A program made the translations under genes and the position numbers. A stretch of DNA of 64,000 bases. It comes from Terfezia claveryi. Lineage: Eukaryota > Ascomycota > Pezizomycetes > Pezizales > Pezizaceae. The notes beneath the pieces are model-generated. The model had not been told where the DNA came from and did no database searches. It saw only the letters and a program-made list of their open reading frames with translations. Of the stretch, positions 1-13,108 are shown piece after piece; position 1 is the stretch's first letter; each line of letters opens with the position of its first letter. Location of the stretch: positions 62,001 through 126,000 of the forward strand of contig WHUX01000063.1 in assembly GCA_015179025.1 (NCBI GenBank), given 5' to 3'.

Positions 1-3000
1 TCTCGTTCATGCCCTACCATGCCCTACCAGCCGCTCGCAGTTTTGGCTATTTCCAGAGCAGAGGGGAGTGGGAGGAGGTCGTGAGCGTGAGAGAGGAATG
101 AAAAAGAAAGCCAAGTAACTGAGCTTGAAGCCAACCCAGGCTACTGCGTATGGGCCTCTACTTCAGTAAACCGTTCAGAAGTCTCGAGAATTTGTATGAA
201 ACATTTTTTTACGTATGGGGTAATATGAAACATGGGCTTAAGTGCCACATATGCAGGTTTCTTCTTTCAAGAGCGTACTTTCGTTTGCACTAGGTAGTGC
301 TGGGGACGCTCCAAGACCAGATACAAGTGTCCATGATCAGAATAGCGTCCAGCATCCAGTCTCAAGCCTAATCTGATATCTTTATTTTTCTAAGAAAAAA
401 CTCAGTCACCACCCTTCCGGGCAGTATGGCGAGCCACCTGGAAATCCGGGTGGATCCAGGAGTCAAGCAAGTTAATCTGCCGCTCACGCATAGACATAAA
501 TCGGTAATAATCGGGGAAACTGGAGGAAGGGGAAATAATATTATGAGAATCGGAGAATAATCTGAGTGTATGGGATAGGTGAGGAAAAAAAGCCCCTTTG
601 CGTCCAGATCATCCTTACTCCACGAATGTCAATCGAAAAGAAAATAGACTATGTGATAAAAATGACTCTCTTTTGTCCTGTCAACACTGCGATCTTGCCC
701 AGCCCCATGCGGCTGCGGTCGACACCCAAATCCACTTCGGTTTTCGATAGAGGATGCTGAAATTGTTCCCTACTGCGTCCCAGGCATCTGTGTCTTTATT
801 GTCTTGCCTCTATATGTGTGTCGAAATGGGGCCACGCAGTGGCTCCCGGTATGGGCTCCTCTTCCCCCCCTCGGTGTTTTGAGCACTCAAAAATGATGTA
901 GGCCCCGTCTTCTACTTCAAATCATGGTTTACCCAAGCGGGGGAAATGGCCTTGTAGATTTTATAAAGCCACGGGGCCCGATTGGTACGGGTCCATGTGT
1001 GGGCTGCAAGTACGTGTCCATTCCAGTCGGTCCTCCGTACCCCCCAGCCTGGTGGGGGACATTCCTAGGGTGTACGTCTCGTCTCGCCTTGGAAATGCTT
1101 CTGAGGCATCCAGCCGTAGCTGTTTTGGGGGTGACCTGCTATCGGACTTAGCGAAAACTCTAGGGAGTCCTTTGATCTGATTTCTCATTCCCTGGGATAC
1201 CGATGTGACTTCCGACCCAATTAATCGAGGTATCCAAATGGCCTCCGGGTGATACTTTATTTGGCTCTCAATCCCCGAGCTCAATGGTGCCCCTCTTGTC
1301 AGGACCAAGGCCATCTGTTTGGAGGATTGCTAGCATGTAGGCTTTGTGGTTCGAGCGGTCGTCCCCTAGGGCGAAGAGTTACTAGGTCCTGGAGCGGGGC
1401 TTGCCGAAAGTCGCTGATGTTCCCGAAGCTTATCTCGTGGGGTTCTGCTGCCGTTACTCTGCAGGCGGCGAGTCTAATCTGACTTTGGGGACATGTGTCG
1501 TACGGGAAAATGGGGAAATTGATACTTGTTCGTTATTTTGCATATTTACCACTGAACTGAAGTATTGGGGATGGTGCTTGCCTTACCCTGAGTCAATAAG
1601 ATTTATTCTTTAGAAGACGCAATACTTCGAGTGGATTGAAGGAAGAGGCAGTCTGGCCCACGCGGGCTATGTACAAGCAACAGTAAACTAGTTGATGCTG
1701 AAAACTAGAAGTGCCACTAAACGTAAGGGAAAGACTTCGCCTTGAACTTGTAGGTAAGGAGAGAACGCTGGAAAAAAAACTGTAAGAAACTATAAAATGA
1801 AAAAGGCTGCGTCCATCGCAAGCTGTAATATAGATAAGAATATTAAGGCTTTCCACCCGGCATCCCATTCGGCTCTTTAATCCATATGGGGCGGTCAAGA
1901 TCGTTGCAGGGGGATCAGTCTGGATCTCTCTCTTGATATGGTATCTAGGCCCCATTTCTCCATGGGCCAGTCACAGTGTGGGTAGGCTGGTGAGCAAATC
2001 CGCTTTGCCAATGTGGTTGAGCAAAGGGTTGGCGGTCGGTACGTGTCCACGTGTACGCTCAGCTGGAGCGTGGCGGTTCCATTCGATCCAAGTGATCATA
2101 TATATCTCCTGGGGCTGAACTGTAACTGACACATAAGGTGTAGTTATGAACCAAAAAGAATATCTCACGACAGGGTATACAGTGAATGATTATTGATATG
2201 GATACTAGGGATAGTCTGGTTGGCACGACCCCCTCCTGTAATTAGGGCTGGTGTTTGTTGGTTAAGAGAATAACGTAACCTGAGGCCGAAAGTGCCAACC
2301 AACTAGGCCGAAATCTAGTGACGGGGTGGTTTAGCGAATGGGTACTACTTGCCTTATAGGCTCCAGTCTGACAGCGTACTAACCCGCCGTCCACTGTCTT
2401 GATATAGAAGGTTAATATTTGGGCTAGGGAAGACATTACTCTCAACCCGGAGCCCCCAATCTGCAGAAAATTATCGCTTAAGTTGCTGATATAGCAGACA
2501 GAATCAATTTTAGGCTCGCGGTTGGGTTGTATCAATTTACTGAAGGCATCCTAGATAACAGCGCTTGACAGTTTTATATGATGGGCGTGTTGAGATCCCC
2601 CCTGTTTAGGTCACCAGACTATCTTTTGGTGAGCTTACTTTTGAAGCGTTATTTTTAGGGTGGTCAGTCACATGAAATGCCAAAGTGCTCGATTACCCTG
2701 AACCTGATCTCTTAGTAATCAAACAGAGTTAGAAATAACAAATTATGTACACAATTCCTTCACCAACTAAACACTAGGTACCAGTCTACATTCTGCTCCA
2801 TATTCTACCTAATATAGTAGTCTGGTTGGCACAAACCCTCCTTTGCTAATATAGCGGAATCTTTGGTGATCAATTCGGCAGATTGGGTCGATCCCTCCCA
2901 TCTCAGCACAGTGCCAACTTAAGGGGTACCATCCTGAGAGAGTCATAGTTCAAACCCCCCTAGATTAAGTTATTTCCCCAACCATTTGAGCAATATAACA

Positions 3001-4527
3001 ATCCCACAGCTTCGAAGTTGCCTGTGTATTTATGGATGGTCTGGCTATCGTTTTGGTTGGCCATGCATGCAGGGAATTAGGGGATCCTACCTAGACTATT
3101 ACTATCATGTTGTTTTTTATATGGAAAAAAATCTTCTGAAGGCCTATTTTGCATACTCCAAACAACGATCTGCTTAACTTACCCTGAAACCCCATACTCA
3201 TTTGGTAATTTAGTTCCGCTAACTACTTAAATTATTGAATACTTTAATATAGAAAAACTTGTGCTGCCCTGGTCAGAATCGTATTATCAGGCGCGTCCTA
3301 GATTAAAATACACATGTGATGAAAACGTACTATGTACGAAATCTATGCAAGATTATGAGTGGTTGTGTTACTAGCCTAGCTGTAGGATAAATAAAGAATA
3401 GTAAATAGTCGGTGATGTCCGTAGTAGAGTCTAAAACATATAACATGACTCAAGTCTCTCAAGATAAAATAGTTCTGAATTCACGCCTTTAATCCCTAAA
3501 TAGATAACCCTCCCAAAGAAAGAAAAACAGATTTCAGTCTGCATCCAAGTTCCTGCGCCGTATACTGTTACAAACGTGACGACTCGGCCTCACATCCACT
3601 TTGCTGCCCATAGCTAATCTAGGAAGACAAGGAAGTCGATATGAGCGATGAATAATTTTTAGGTATATAGAGCTACTCGTTAAGACCCACATAATATCCC
3701 ACAATATACAGGCACGCCCAATCATCACCACATCCAATCAAGCCAGCCTGGAAATACTCTCTTCTTTTACTCTTGACAAACCATGGCAACTTTCACTCAC
3801 GTAAACACCATCACACTATTATCCGTTACCCATCCTGCCTTCTTACACCTTCCCCACATACAGCTCCTAGAACCGCAAATGCAAAGCTCAACCAACAATT
3901 AGGAAAATGATAAAATGTATATAGTACTGTCCCCAACAAGACAATCGGCCCCTACCCGTTTCCATTACCGAACAGTTAAAACCCCCTAACAAAGCAAGTA
4001 AACAAACCCAGCCCCAAACCCCCAAACCACCCAAAAGAACCTAGTCTGATCGACTTGTTTCCGCATCGTGTCCAAGTATCCAGGGTAAGAGACAAATCCT
4101 AAAGTGCCCAAGTCCATAAGGCTCAGCCTTTCTGCAATCGAGCCCAGGTGACTCACACCCGTTCCAAGATTTCTCAGCGGCGAAAATGAAAACACAAAAG
4201 GAGTGAGAACGATGAACATATACGTAATGCAAACAAAGATGATTAGGAGAGTTAGTTAGAAATACCGTCCGTTAATGTCTGATTTGCTTTTTGCTAGGAG
4301 GGCAAGTATGTATGGCACTAACAAAAAAATAGGAAGGAAAAGCCATGGTATACCCGGTATCCTTGGGGGAAGCGAGCGCCCCAACATTAATTTTCACCCA
4401 CGTAGCAAGAATTCAAACGGAAAAAAAAGGATAAAGGGTGTACAGTTCGAAGGAAGAAGCCAAGTAAAAGGGTAGAAGAATAAGCGGCAGATCGGGATTT
4501 AAATGGCTATGGGTGAACAATTCCACC
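1..4527. other. Intergenic, no supported gene
   Basis: No reading frame here has a recognisable domain, plausible splice pattern or family resemblance on either strand; the longest open frames (for example 961-1314 on the minus strand) look like chance. Two perfect copies of the dispersed 15-mer TAGTCTGGTTGGCAC lie at 2212-2226 and 2818-2832, both on the plus strand and each followed by a C-rich stretch ending in CCTCC. The part from about 2700 to 3500 is visibly A+T-rich. Degenerate transposon remains are possible but no transposase or reverse-transcriptase motif can be seen. Confidence 0.6.
2212..2226 (+). repeat. Dispersed motif TAGTCTGGTTGGCAC (reference copy)
   Basis: Perfect copy of a 15-mer that recurs through the window. 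Other perfect copies: 2818-2832 (+) and 18782-18796 (-). One or more mismatches: 11592 (+), 13995 (-), 14171 (-), 22228 (+), 24893 (-), 30733 (+), 46504 (-), 46524 (+), 52001 (+), 52782 (+) and 56454 (-). All lie between genes or in the intron of the broken gene at 51560-52232; none is in a supported exon. Confidence 0.8.
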
Positions 4528-7500
4528 TCAATCAACTTCATCGTGATGGCTCAGATTATCACTGTGATAGGTCCGAGCAAACTGCGGCTGCGGCGCTTGC
4601 TGGGTATGGGCATGGGTATGATGGTGATGACCATGTAGACTTCGGCGGTTGCGAAGGGACTTTAAACCCTTCGAGCGTGACAGAGTCCCAACATCGTGTT
4701 TTCCTACATCAATGTTAATTAGAAATGAGATGATGAATGCAAAGGCAGAGAGATCAAAGGACTTACCATCGCAACATGCTCTAACGTTTTCCATTTGATC
4801 TGTATCTCTCTCCCGCCTTTCTTGATCTAACCTTACATTCTCCATGGAGTCATTGGCTTCACTGACTTCATACATGGAGAGTGCATGGGCTGTACAAATA
4901 CTAGTATGCCTACTGCTCTTGGAAGTATAACTTCCAGTCTTAAAAACCCGCGTCAATCGAGACATTGACCCTGGATTTGGGTTGGTAGTCGGAGGAGGCC
5001 GCCGATGCGACAAACTTGAGGCATTACGTAGAGGTGAGGTCTGTCGATTTGCCCGGTGGTTATATGAAGACAATGATGAAGCTGCTCGAGGGCCGGTATA
5101 TCTCTCAGGAGTACCCAAATGATCGGCTGGGTCTTGGGTCTCTTCCACTTCATCCCCACCTTCCTCCTCCATCTTGCGAGTGAGTAGATAGGATAGTGCC
5201 TAGTCCGAGCCGTCAGCATGCGGTCATAGTGACCAATAGGGCACAAAGGGGATGTTGGCATACCATGTACCACGTCTCATGACGTTGCCCAGTTGGTGCT
5301 GTGAATTGAATATCTCTTCCTGGAGTTACCACGATCAAACTTTTTCTGTGAAGTCCAGGAGGCATTGGATTGTCATCCGTTATTACACGAACAGACTCAA
5401 TTGATACTACGTACGTAATTAGTCACTCATCCATTAATGAATAAAAGCGATACACACCTGATTTTGCCCTAAGCTCTTGTTTGCCGGCAGTTGAAGGATC
5501 CTGTTCGCTCCAATACAAAGTCCTTGTATACGGATGTACCCAGAAAAATCTTCTATGCCTGTTTGACGATAATCCACTTTTGGTAGCCGTTCTCGTGTAT
5601 TTCCATAAATATTCTCCAATCATGGTTTGGGTAATTGCTTGGATAATTCTGGGATCATTTTGCAGTTGTTGTTGAGAGATGTTCTCGTCGTTAATTCTGA
5701 ATTTCTCATCCAACTCAGATGCAAATGACGACATAGAAGAGCGATGAGAAGATGGAGATACGAACTCGCTGCGCATGGTAGTCTGTGAATTTCTGGGACG
5801 AGGAGTGCTCCCTCCCCTAGAGGCTGGGCTTTCATCATGTAAGTGGGCAACGACTCCATTGACTGGTGTTCGAGGCCGGAAATTGGCAATACTCTTAGTA
5901 GCGGATGCGGGAAAAATAGGTGGGCCCATTAATGTAGAAGATTCTGCGACGCTTGTGGATTTTTGTTGAGCAGCCGCAATAGCCCGTCGATGATCTTCAG
6001 GGAAGGGAGGATAGAGTGTCGTAAAGGACCTGTTGCTGTTGGAACTTCCTGGTCTTTTGATGGGCACAGGCGAGCTCTCTATCATCCTAATGACTCCCTT
6101 GCCTTTTCCGATATCATGAGGCATGGAAGATTGCATGCTTGAGGTCCTGGGAGGGTGCAAGGTAGGGGAATTGTGGGCAGGTATATAACTCGGTGAAGTT
6201 GTCAAGGGCTGTCCAACCAAAACAGGCTTCAGGATTTTATCCGTAGACTCATAAGTGATTGCCGTCTGAACCCCTTGATCGACCATTATTGGCCTGCGAT
6301 TTACTTCTTTGGCCTTGTCTTGTACAACGCCTTCAGATCCATCATCTTCACCCTTACCCTTCCTGGAAATGGACCTGCAGAATCCATGCTGTGGAGTTGG
6401 TGTGATAGGTCTCTCTCGTGAAGATTCTATACTCTCTGACACTTTCCTTGGCGTGCCTTCTGGAGTTTCTTCCTCTGAGGAGACACTTGATTCTGTTGAA
6501 GAAAAAACCATGGGAATGGGCGGAAGTGCCCTTGGTGGGAAGTTAGGATTAACATCCGGCTCGATAGGTGCGGTATCCTGGGAGACAATATTGGAAAAGG
6601 TGATTGGTTCTTGAACCTCAATTGGTTCTTGTTTGGCAATCTCAACCAACGAAATCGACAGCTGAGGGTTCGAAGGTCGAGACTCCGGCTCAGTTTGTGA
6701 TGATGCAGCGGTAACAAGGGGTAAAATGACCTCGACCGGATCACATTGAGTGGACGAATCAACATTCAACACTTTCTCCTCTAGCATATCAGGCAATGGA
6801 ACCATAACAAGATCTGTTTCTAGGTCTGCGTCGAGGTCTGGATAATACTGCGTTCCCATGTCAGCCATCTCAGGTTTCACGGTCTCCGGCTCAATCACAA
6901 TCACGTCGTCCGTTTCGAGTTCTGGGTCAAACTGTGTTCCCGTGGAGATAAGCTCGGTGACCTTCTGAAATACCTCGTCTGACTGAGTACCAGTCTCTAA
7001 GACCTCCGGCTTACGCTCCAATTCCGACTGTATGCCAATTTCGCTCGTTTCTGGTTTACCTTCGCCCTCTGATTGCATACCAAGAGACACCATAGCCGGT
7101 CTAGCAACTTCTTCAGATTGGACTCCAGTGGACACGGTAGTAACCGCCTTAACCAGCTCATCATGTTGAATACCAACAGAATTTGTATCCAATTGAATAA
7201 TGTCTGGTTGTACGCCAGTCGATGAATAGGAGTGGACAGATGCTTCGTCCTCTATCGGACTTGATGGTGTATCTACCATAATGGCTTGGCGAAAGGTGGG
7301 ACTAGATGGGGTACTCTTTCTGAGATTGGGCAAACCCTCGAATTGAATACCAGTAGAAACTTGAAGAGTTTTGAGTGGCTCATCGGATTGAACTCCAGTG
7401 GGGACCATGACTGGCTTGGGCACAGTATCTGATTGCACACTTGACTCTGCATAAGAGATTGGCGTGAACTGTGTTGCGGAGTCGAATAGTGCGGCCCTGA

Positions 7501-10076
7501 GTTTTGGCGTAGATTGGGTAGCAGATTCAGACACCACAGCTTTGCGTGGAGGCGTAGCTTGTGTTCCAAATTCGGCAAACGTAACCCTACGAGCTGGCGT
7601 AGACTGTGTCCAAGATTCGGACATAGTAGGCCTATGCCTTGGAGTCGACTGTGTCCAGGACTCGGTCATCGAGGGCTTGGAACGTGGAGTGGCCGGTATC
7701 ATGACTATTTGCTCCGTACCTGGATATGGTACTTCAGTGTTGCAGCTCGCGTCTACCATCCTCCTCAGTGGAGAACCGAATCCGCTTCTAAGGGGGGTAT
7801 CTTGTTCTGTCTCATCCTCGTCATGCTCCATGAACGATCCTCCCAATTCTGCAAACAAACTCTTCCCGGCTCGGCTCATCTCCACACTACTTATACTTCC
7901 TCGCGGCCTCATCGAAGATACAGGGCTCTGAGAAGCTGTTGGCGGAATACTCTGGATGGGACTTGATTCAATGGAGTCGGCTGCGTATCTGCCCTTCAGC
8001 CCAAACATACTCCCATCACTAGGTATTCTGTTTCCAAGCCTGCCCTTTCCACCACTCCTGATACGAAGCCTTAGGCGCTGCGATGCCGCTGCTGGGCTGA
8101 ATTCCTCCCTTGGTTGAAATGCATCTGGATCAAGGGTGCGATAGCCACCCAATCTGAAGGGTCGCTCGTCATCGCCCTCACTCCCAATGCTAATAATACT
8201 GCCTCTATCACGATTCTTATTCATTGATAAAGGAGTGATTGAACCTTTGCCAAATGACTCTATGCCGGAGTAAAAACTTTGCTTTCCCGTCGTACTGCTT
8301 GTGCCCTCAGTTTCAGTGAGCTCGTCAGCTGAGATCGGGTATTCCTGAGATGGCGTTGTCGGCTCCGTCATATAGTTCTTCTCATTAGCTGTTTCAAAGG
8401 CGCTGTCTTCTTGTTCCTGTGCCGTTTCGAACCCACCCTCATAAGATTCAGAAGTGAATGATCGTACAAGTGGTGTTCTGGGCGCTGCAGGAGGCATAGG
8501 GCTCGGCGACATAGAGCGTGGAGATTCAGGTTGCAGCTCATCTTCCCAATCAGCATTATCTAGATCTTGGTCGAGGAGAGTGATTTCGCTTTTGGGTTTC
8601 CTGTTTGCTCCAAGAAGATTTGGCTTAGCGGGTTTCTTGTATTTAATTTCGTTGAAGGTATCCCTCCTGCTCTTCCTAGCAGATGGAGGAGCGGATCCAT
8701 CCTTTCTCTTCTCGTCGAGCTTGTCCTTCGCTTCCCCCAGTAATCTTTTAACTTCGGTCTTCTCAGTTCTTTCGCGAGTGAGGTCATTCTTTAGCTTGGT
8801 TATCAATCGATGTGCGTGTTGCAAGCTCGACCTGAGAGTTTCTGCTTCTAGTGGTCCATGGCGAGGAGTGGGTTTTGCAGGTGATACAGGCGGCGAACCT
8901 TCTGGAGTCTTTTCCCCGCCACGGGACTCTTGAAAAGGATCGTGACTATTTTGCTGGCTCGCTTGCAACTCCTCGTTTATATGCCTGAGCCGCAAACTAG
9001 CTTTATTCGCCTCCTCCAATTCTTGCTTCAGTTCGTCTATAGTCCGCTTGGAAATATCACGATCCGATTCTACGGCAGCCAACAACCTCCGCAATCCCAA
9101 CAATTCTCCTTCATGATGCCTAATGACAGCCTCATTGTCTTCATTGACCCTGGCCTGGGTCTGCCGTAATTCATCAATTTCCCGCACATAGTAGGACTTC
9201 TCTTGCTCCAGAACTACAATTTGAGACTGCAGCTTTGTAACAGAGTCGGTTTGCTGACCTATTGTGTTATCCTTCTCCTGCGACACAAGCTCTAATTGCC
9301 AATTTTCCTCTCTGTACTTGTTCTCGGACTCTTCCAGCTTCTTGATCCTCGAATCCAAGTATGCCGCCCTTATCTCCAGATTCGTTTTTTCATCATTAAG
9401 AGTCTTTATGGTCTCTTCACGCTCTTGTAACATCACTTGGAGTCTCCGAACCTCCATGATTAAAGACTGAGCAATCTCGGTGGCGAATTCAATGTCATTT
9501 GATCTTCCAGGCTGGTTCCGTTGTCGGCGTGAGGGTACAGCTAGCTTTGTTGGGGAATTGGACCCAAGAGATTGTAGACTTGTCCCGTGGGAAGAGTGCT
9601 GAAGGATGTTAAGCGAGGGTAGACATAGGTACTTGCAAAAAAATGAGACATACCTTATGGGGAGAATCTAAGCTTCCATGTATCTTGGAGGATAAGAGCG
9701 CCCTTGTGCTCTCCTTATGGACTTCATTGTACTCCTTCTCCAAGGCAGTCAATTTCTGTCGCAACTCAGGACTAATCTCACCACCCTTTGCAGCTTCCGC
9801 TTCGACCTCTTTTATTTTCTCTTGGAGCTCTCTCTGTTGCCGTACTAAACTCTCTCCAAGCTGTCCTGCTTCTTGCAACCGCTTCTGGACATCTTCTAGC
9901 CGGGCTATCAAGGCTCTTTTTAGCTGAGTGGGTGAAGGGGGTGTCAATAGGGACAGTCCATTGGGAGAAGAGTCCAGCCTTGTAGATGGGTCCAGCCGGC
10001 TACCAAATGAAAGGAGACCGCCCGACCGCCTTGTATCTGGAGTTGTGAAGGGGTCATCGTCAGGTAGTGCAGACAT
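4528..10076 (-). CDS. apsA: ApsA/Num1-like cortical dynein anchor with Mcp5 PH domain
   Basis: Cortical anchor protein that in this family (ApsA of Aspergillus, Num1 of budding yeast, Mcp5 of fission yeast) tethers dynein at the plasma membrane for nuclear migration. Five exons read 10076-9654, 9598-5458, 5406-5264, 5199-4767 and 4703-4528; all junctions keep frame, giving 1771 residues. The N-terminal ~320 residues are largely coiled coil (Leu/Glu/Lys heptads at ~50-135 and ~175-320). A long disordered middle carries ~19 short TQ or GxQ motifs between residues ~785 and ~1250. The Mcp5-type PH domain lies at ~1462-1578, with the signatures MIGEYLWKYTR, RRFFWVHPYTRTLYWS and, after the splice, DDNPMPPGLHRKS and TGQRHETW. 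The family tail motif ENVRACCDGKHDV is rebuilt exactly across the last intron, which supports that splice. The PH domain presumably binds membrane phosphoinositides. Length and architecture are normal for the filamentous-fungal family. Confidence 0.95.
6260..7700 (-). other. TQ/GxQ motif array inside apsA (possible LC8-binding sites)
   Basis: This part of exon 2 encodes about 19 short motifs spaced mostly 12-30 residues apart. The N-terminal ones read ESWTQSTP (twice), EFGTQATP, SESATQSTP and DSATQFTP; then come ESSVQSD, PTGVQSD, STGIQFE, STGVQPD, SVGIQHD, STGVQSE, SLGMQSE, EIGIQSE, ETGTQSD, STGTQFD, DMGTQYY, DSSTQCD, ASSQTEP and, further on, DQGVQTA. They sit in acidic, disordered sequence. 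Dynein light chain LC8 recognises two motif classes, K-x-TQT and G-I-Q-V-D, and both resemble these. Function is inferred, not shown. Confidence 0.6.
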
Positions 10077-12211
10077 CAGGAAAACTAAGCTTGTCCTGAC
10101 TCCTGCGATTTAAACAGTCAACCCCTTCACGAAAAAAATCGACGTTCAGGTTGCAAAGGGATATTTCCCTTCGGAGGATGGATTTGTGCTCGATTAACTC
10201 CTTATTGGCTTTGACACTGAAAACAAACTGGCGTTGGGCGACACAAGGTGCTATTAAATTGCTGAACGAAAAGGGTGTGAAATGCTTGCCGTGCCCAGCA
10301 ATCAAAGCGAGCAAGGATGGCAAGCTGAACACAGGTCTTTGCCGGAATGAGATTAAATTCAATTGAAATAGAAATCGAAATGCGCAGACGTAGCAAATTA
10401 AAAGAATGAACAAGGAAATACAAAGAAAATTACCGAAGGCTCGTTACTTTATACCGTACGCGTAGGGCGGTAATGGGGTCGGAAGAGCAACGAACTGGGT
10501 TTGACGACGAATATGATGACGCAAGAATGGGACTGTAGGAAATAAATATCCCAGCAGTAGCAGGAGGTTATGTTGAAAGCTGGTTGTGATCGGTTGTCGT
10601 GATGCAGTGACTCACGTGTCCGATCAGAGGGGAAGGAACCAAAACAACGCACAAAGCGGTGCGATTACAAAGAGATAGAAAGGGCACAGAGGATATGTAT
10701 ACGAAGTTCGTCGAAGAAGTGCGAGGAGTAAGATGGTCTACGTAGTGTTGACAACCGCGGGGTCTCTGTTGACGGCAGAGGGCGGGGGGGCTGAGGGGGG
10801 GAACGGCACGAAGGTGAGAGAGGAGAGAAGGGCGGCAAAAAAAAAACAACAAGAAGGCGGGCAGACAGCAACCTCAGCAATCCTGCTGTGGGCTTGCTGG
10901 GTGGAAACAGTAAAACAACCGGCACAACATCGAAGAGGTACTTTAGGCTGACCATCTGAGGTAGACAACCGGGGTGCAGCGCCGGGGGTTTGTTTCTGGA
11001 AACATTCTCGCTCTCCTTGGCGGTCCTCATCGAGGCTGGCCTCCATGGACCCATGCCGTATTTGTGTTCTCCTCCTAGACAACCACGGCAGCCAGCCTGC
11101 AACCACCAGAATGGCGCGAGACAGCGCTACATCCAAGCCTCTGGCAATTGCATGGAGGAAGGCGATTTGCGGATTAGCCGTCGATCGAAGTGAGGCTTTG
11201 CTGTTGGTACCTGAGAATTGTGGCACCAGCAGAATCTAGGTAGTTAGGTGAGGCTTGGCAGGGCCAGGTTAAGAAGAGTAATAACAGACGGCGCTATTGC
11301 AGGCGCCTGTCAATTTGCGGCATCTAGTTAAGTACTTACTGCTTGATACAGATACATGACAGTCCCTTGAACTTTAAACAAGTACAGTAGTACTACGGTA
11401 TATACAAGGATAAGTGAATTTCCATGAAAATAAGTCCCCCGGAGTGGCTTGACCCCGAAAATACCAGACATCTTCCTATATCATCAAACACTAAAAATGT
11501 TGGAATATACAGTCCGTTATAGCAAGGTTTAAAGTGTTCATAACTCTTCGATGCCAGCCAGCTTCTTAAATTAGAGTATCATGACCATGAGTAGTCTGGC
11601 TGGCAGAAGCTCCTCGGTAGAGGTTTGGTTGAAGGGGCTTGTAGTGTGGGATTTTGGCCTGTCTTCGTGATCCAGGGAGACGAACCCGAAGATACAGCTC
11701 TATCGGTAATCTCGCTATATCGCAAATCTAAAATAAATCGAATCACCAGACTACTGATTTACATATTCACATACATTATTACTCCGTACCGCCGCCATAT
11801 CCCCAATTAAAGAAAGTGGAATTAGACAAAGCAACAAAATTAGGTATATTGACCCACCTATGCCTGCTCTAGGTGAAGTAAATTGAGCATACGGAGTACA
11901 AAGATGAAGATTTGAAAATGAAATCCGACATAAAGAGAAACGAAGAATGCCTTGCCATATAAACACCATAAAAGCTATGCAATATTTGGATCTTGAATTA
12001 AAGCGCAGAAAACCGAACCAACGCTATGAAGTAAAAGGGTAATGGCCGTAATATCATACTAAAGGGAAATACTATTGAGGAAGTCGGGAGAGCTCCTGAG
12101 GGCTGCTGGTGATAATCGATTGCCATTTCGATGCAGTACCGCACCTCCAATTGATTTGGTCAGGGAAGGGCTGTATTTAACCTCTTAATTAGGTTCAACA
12201 TCTCAGACATT
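10077..12211. other. Intergenic upstream of apsA
   Basis: This spacer holds the presumed promoter and 5' leader of apsA (transcribed leftwards) and the 3' flank of the small TM gene. Open frames at 10738-11226 on the minus strand and their overlaps have biased, unrelated composition and no domain. Purine-rich tracts with A and G runs occur at 10780-10860. One diverged copy of the dispersed motif (TAGTCTGGCTGGCA) is at 11592-11605. Nothing else is supported. Confidence 0.5.
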
Positions 12212-13108
12212 TCAAGCACTGTTGAAACCATGAGTACCTCTTCCATGTCCATGGACCTGCTGGACCTCGTCGTGGCAATCCCCACCCGGCATTCTAGGAT
12301 TAGAAATGAACGAATCGATAGAACTGTTTTCGATCATTCCAGCTGGCTCCTGGTTCCGAGCCGACAGCGGGCTGCTGGAATACAATTTTATACCAGAATT
12401 CCCTATACTAGTTTGCGAATTTGTGATGGTGGTTGGTGATGGAGAGCGACTGCGATCGTGTTGGTGGGCAGCAGTAGGCATTTGAGGATACACGGAGTGC
12501 ATTGCTGCTGATCCGTGAAGACCTGGTCTTGAAACGACACAACCCGCTGCGGGAGTTCGATCGATAGACTTTCGACTCCCCAATTCCGAGCTTGATCGAC
12601 CAAAGAGATGTGCTGATCGGGGAGGAACCAAGGTCGATGAATTTATCGATGCTGGTCTTGACTGTGCAACCCCTCCAAAAAAGCCCTTCTCCAAAGCCCG
12701 TAGTCCAAACAAATCCCCTTCATCTTCTACCTTTCCATTGAGATCATGATGTTCTTCACCCGCCCCCACCTGGGCTGTTTCCGCTTCCTATGTGAAGACG
12801 GTACGTCAGACAGTAAACTTGCTACTTTCACTGAAGAATCCCATACCTCCTGGAACTTTTTAATTCTGTGATTTGTGAACCAAAATTAGCTTCCATTGTT
12901 TCGTTACGTGATTCGGATACGAGCCTCTGTTTTGTGTGGATCAATTTGCAGGCGGCACACACAACTGTGATGATTATAAGTGACCCAAGCACAATACTAT
13001 TCATTGTCAGTCCATGGATCAAATCCAATGAAACCCAAGGAGATTGCTTGCTACTCACGCATACTTCAGGCCAAGATCCTGCTTCCCGAACCACTCAGCC
13101 ACAGTCAT
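12212..13108 (-). pseudogene. Single-TM small protein, last exon out of phase
   Basis: Unrecognised function. Exon 1 (13108-13059) starts MTVAEWFGKQDLGLKYA; exon 2 (12996-12847) continues in frame with a hydrophobic segment, IVLGSLIIITVVCAACKLI, then a polar stretch with FGSQITELKSS. A plausible intron follows (donor GTATGG at 12846, branch CTGAC, acceptor CATAG at 12788). Downstream a long open frame (down to 12212) encodes EAETAQVGAGEEHHDLNGK, GLRALEKGFFGGVAQSRP and a Ser/Pro-rich tail, which looks like real coding sequence. The exon 2 donor is in phase 2 while this frame needs phase 0, so direct splicing shifts frame and ends after about 20 residues at a stop near 12724. Either the donor is different, the sequence has a one-base error, or the gene is broken. 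I favour one gene with a local indel. The TM placement suggests a short lumenal/extracellular N-terminus and a cytosolic tail. Confidence 0.42.

Noticed and set aside
961..1314. 117-residue minus-strand open frame near the left end
   Set aside because: It overlaps several other open frames, has no recognisable motif and no neighbouring splice sites that would extend it.
10738..11226. 162-residue minus-strand frame upstream of apsA
   Set aside because: Three overlapping frames are open here on both strands, none with a domain; the composition follows purine-rich tracts.
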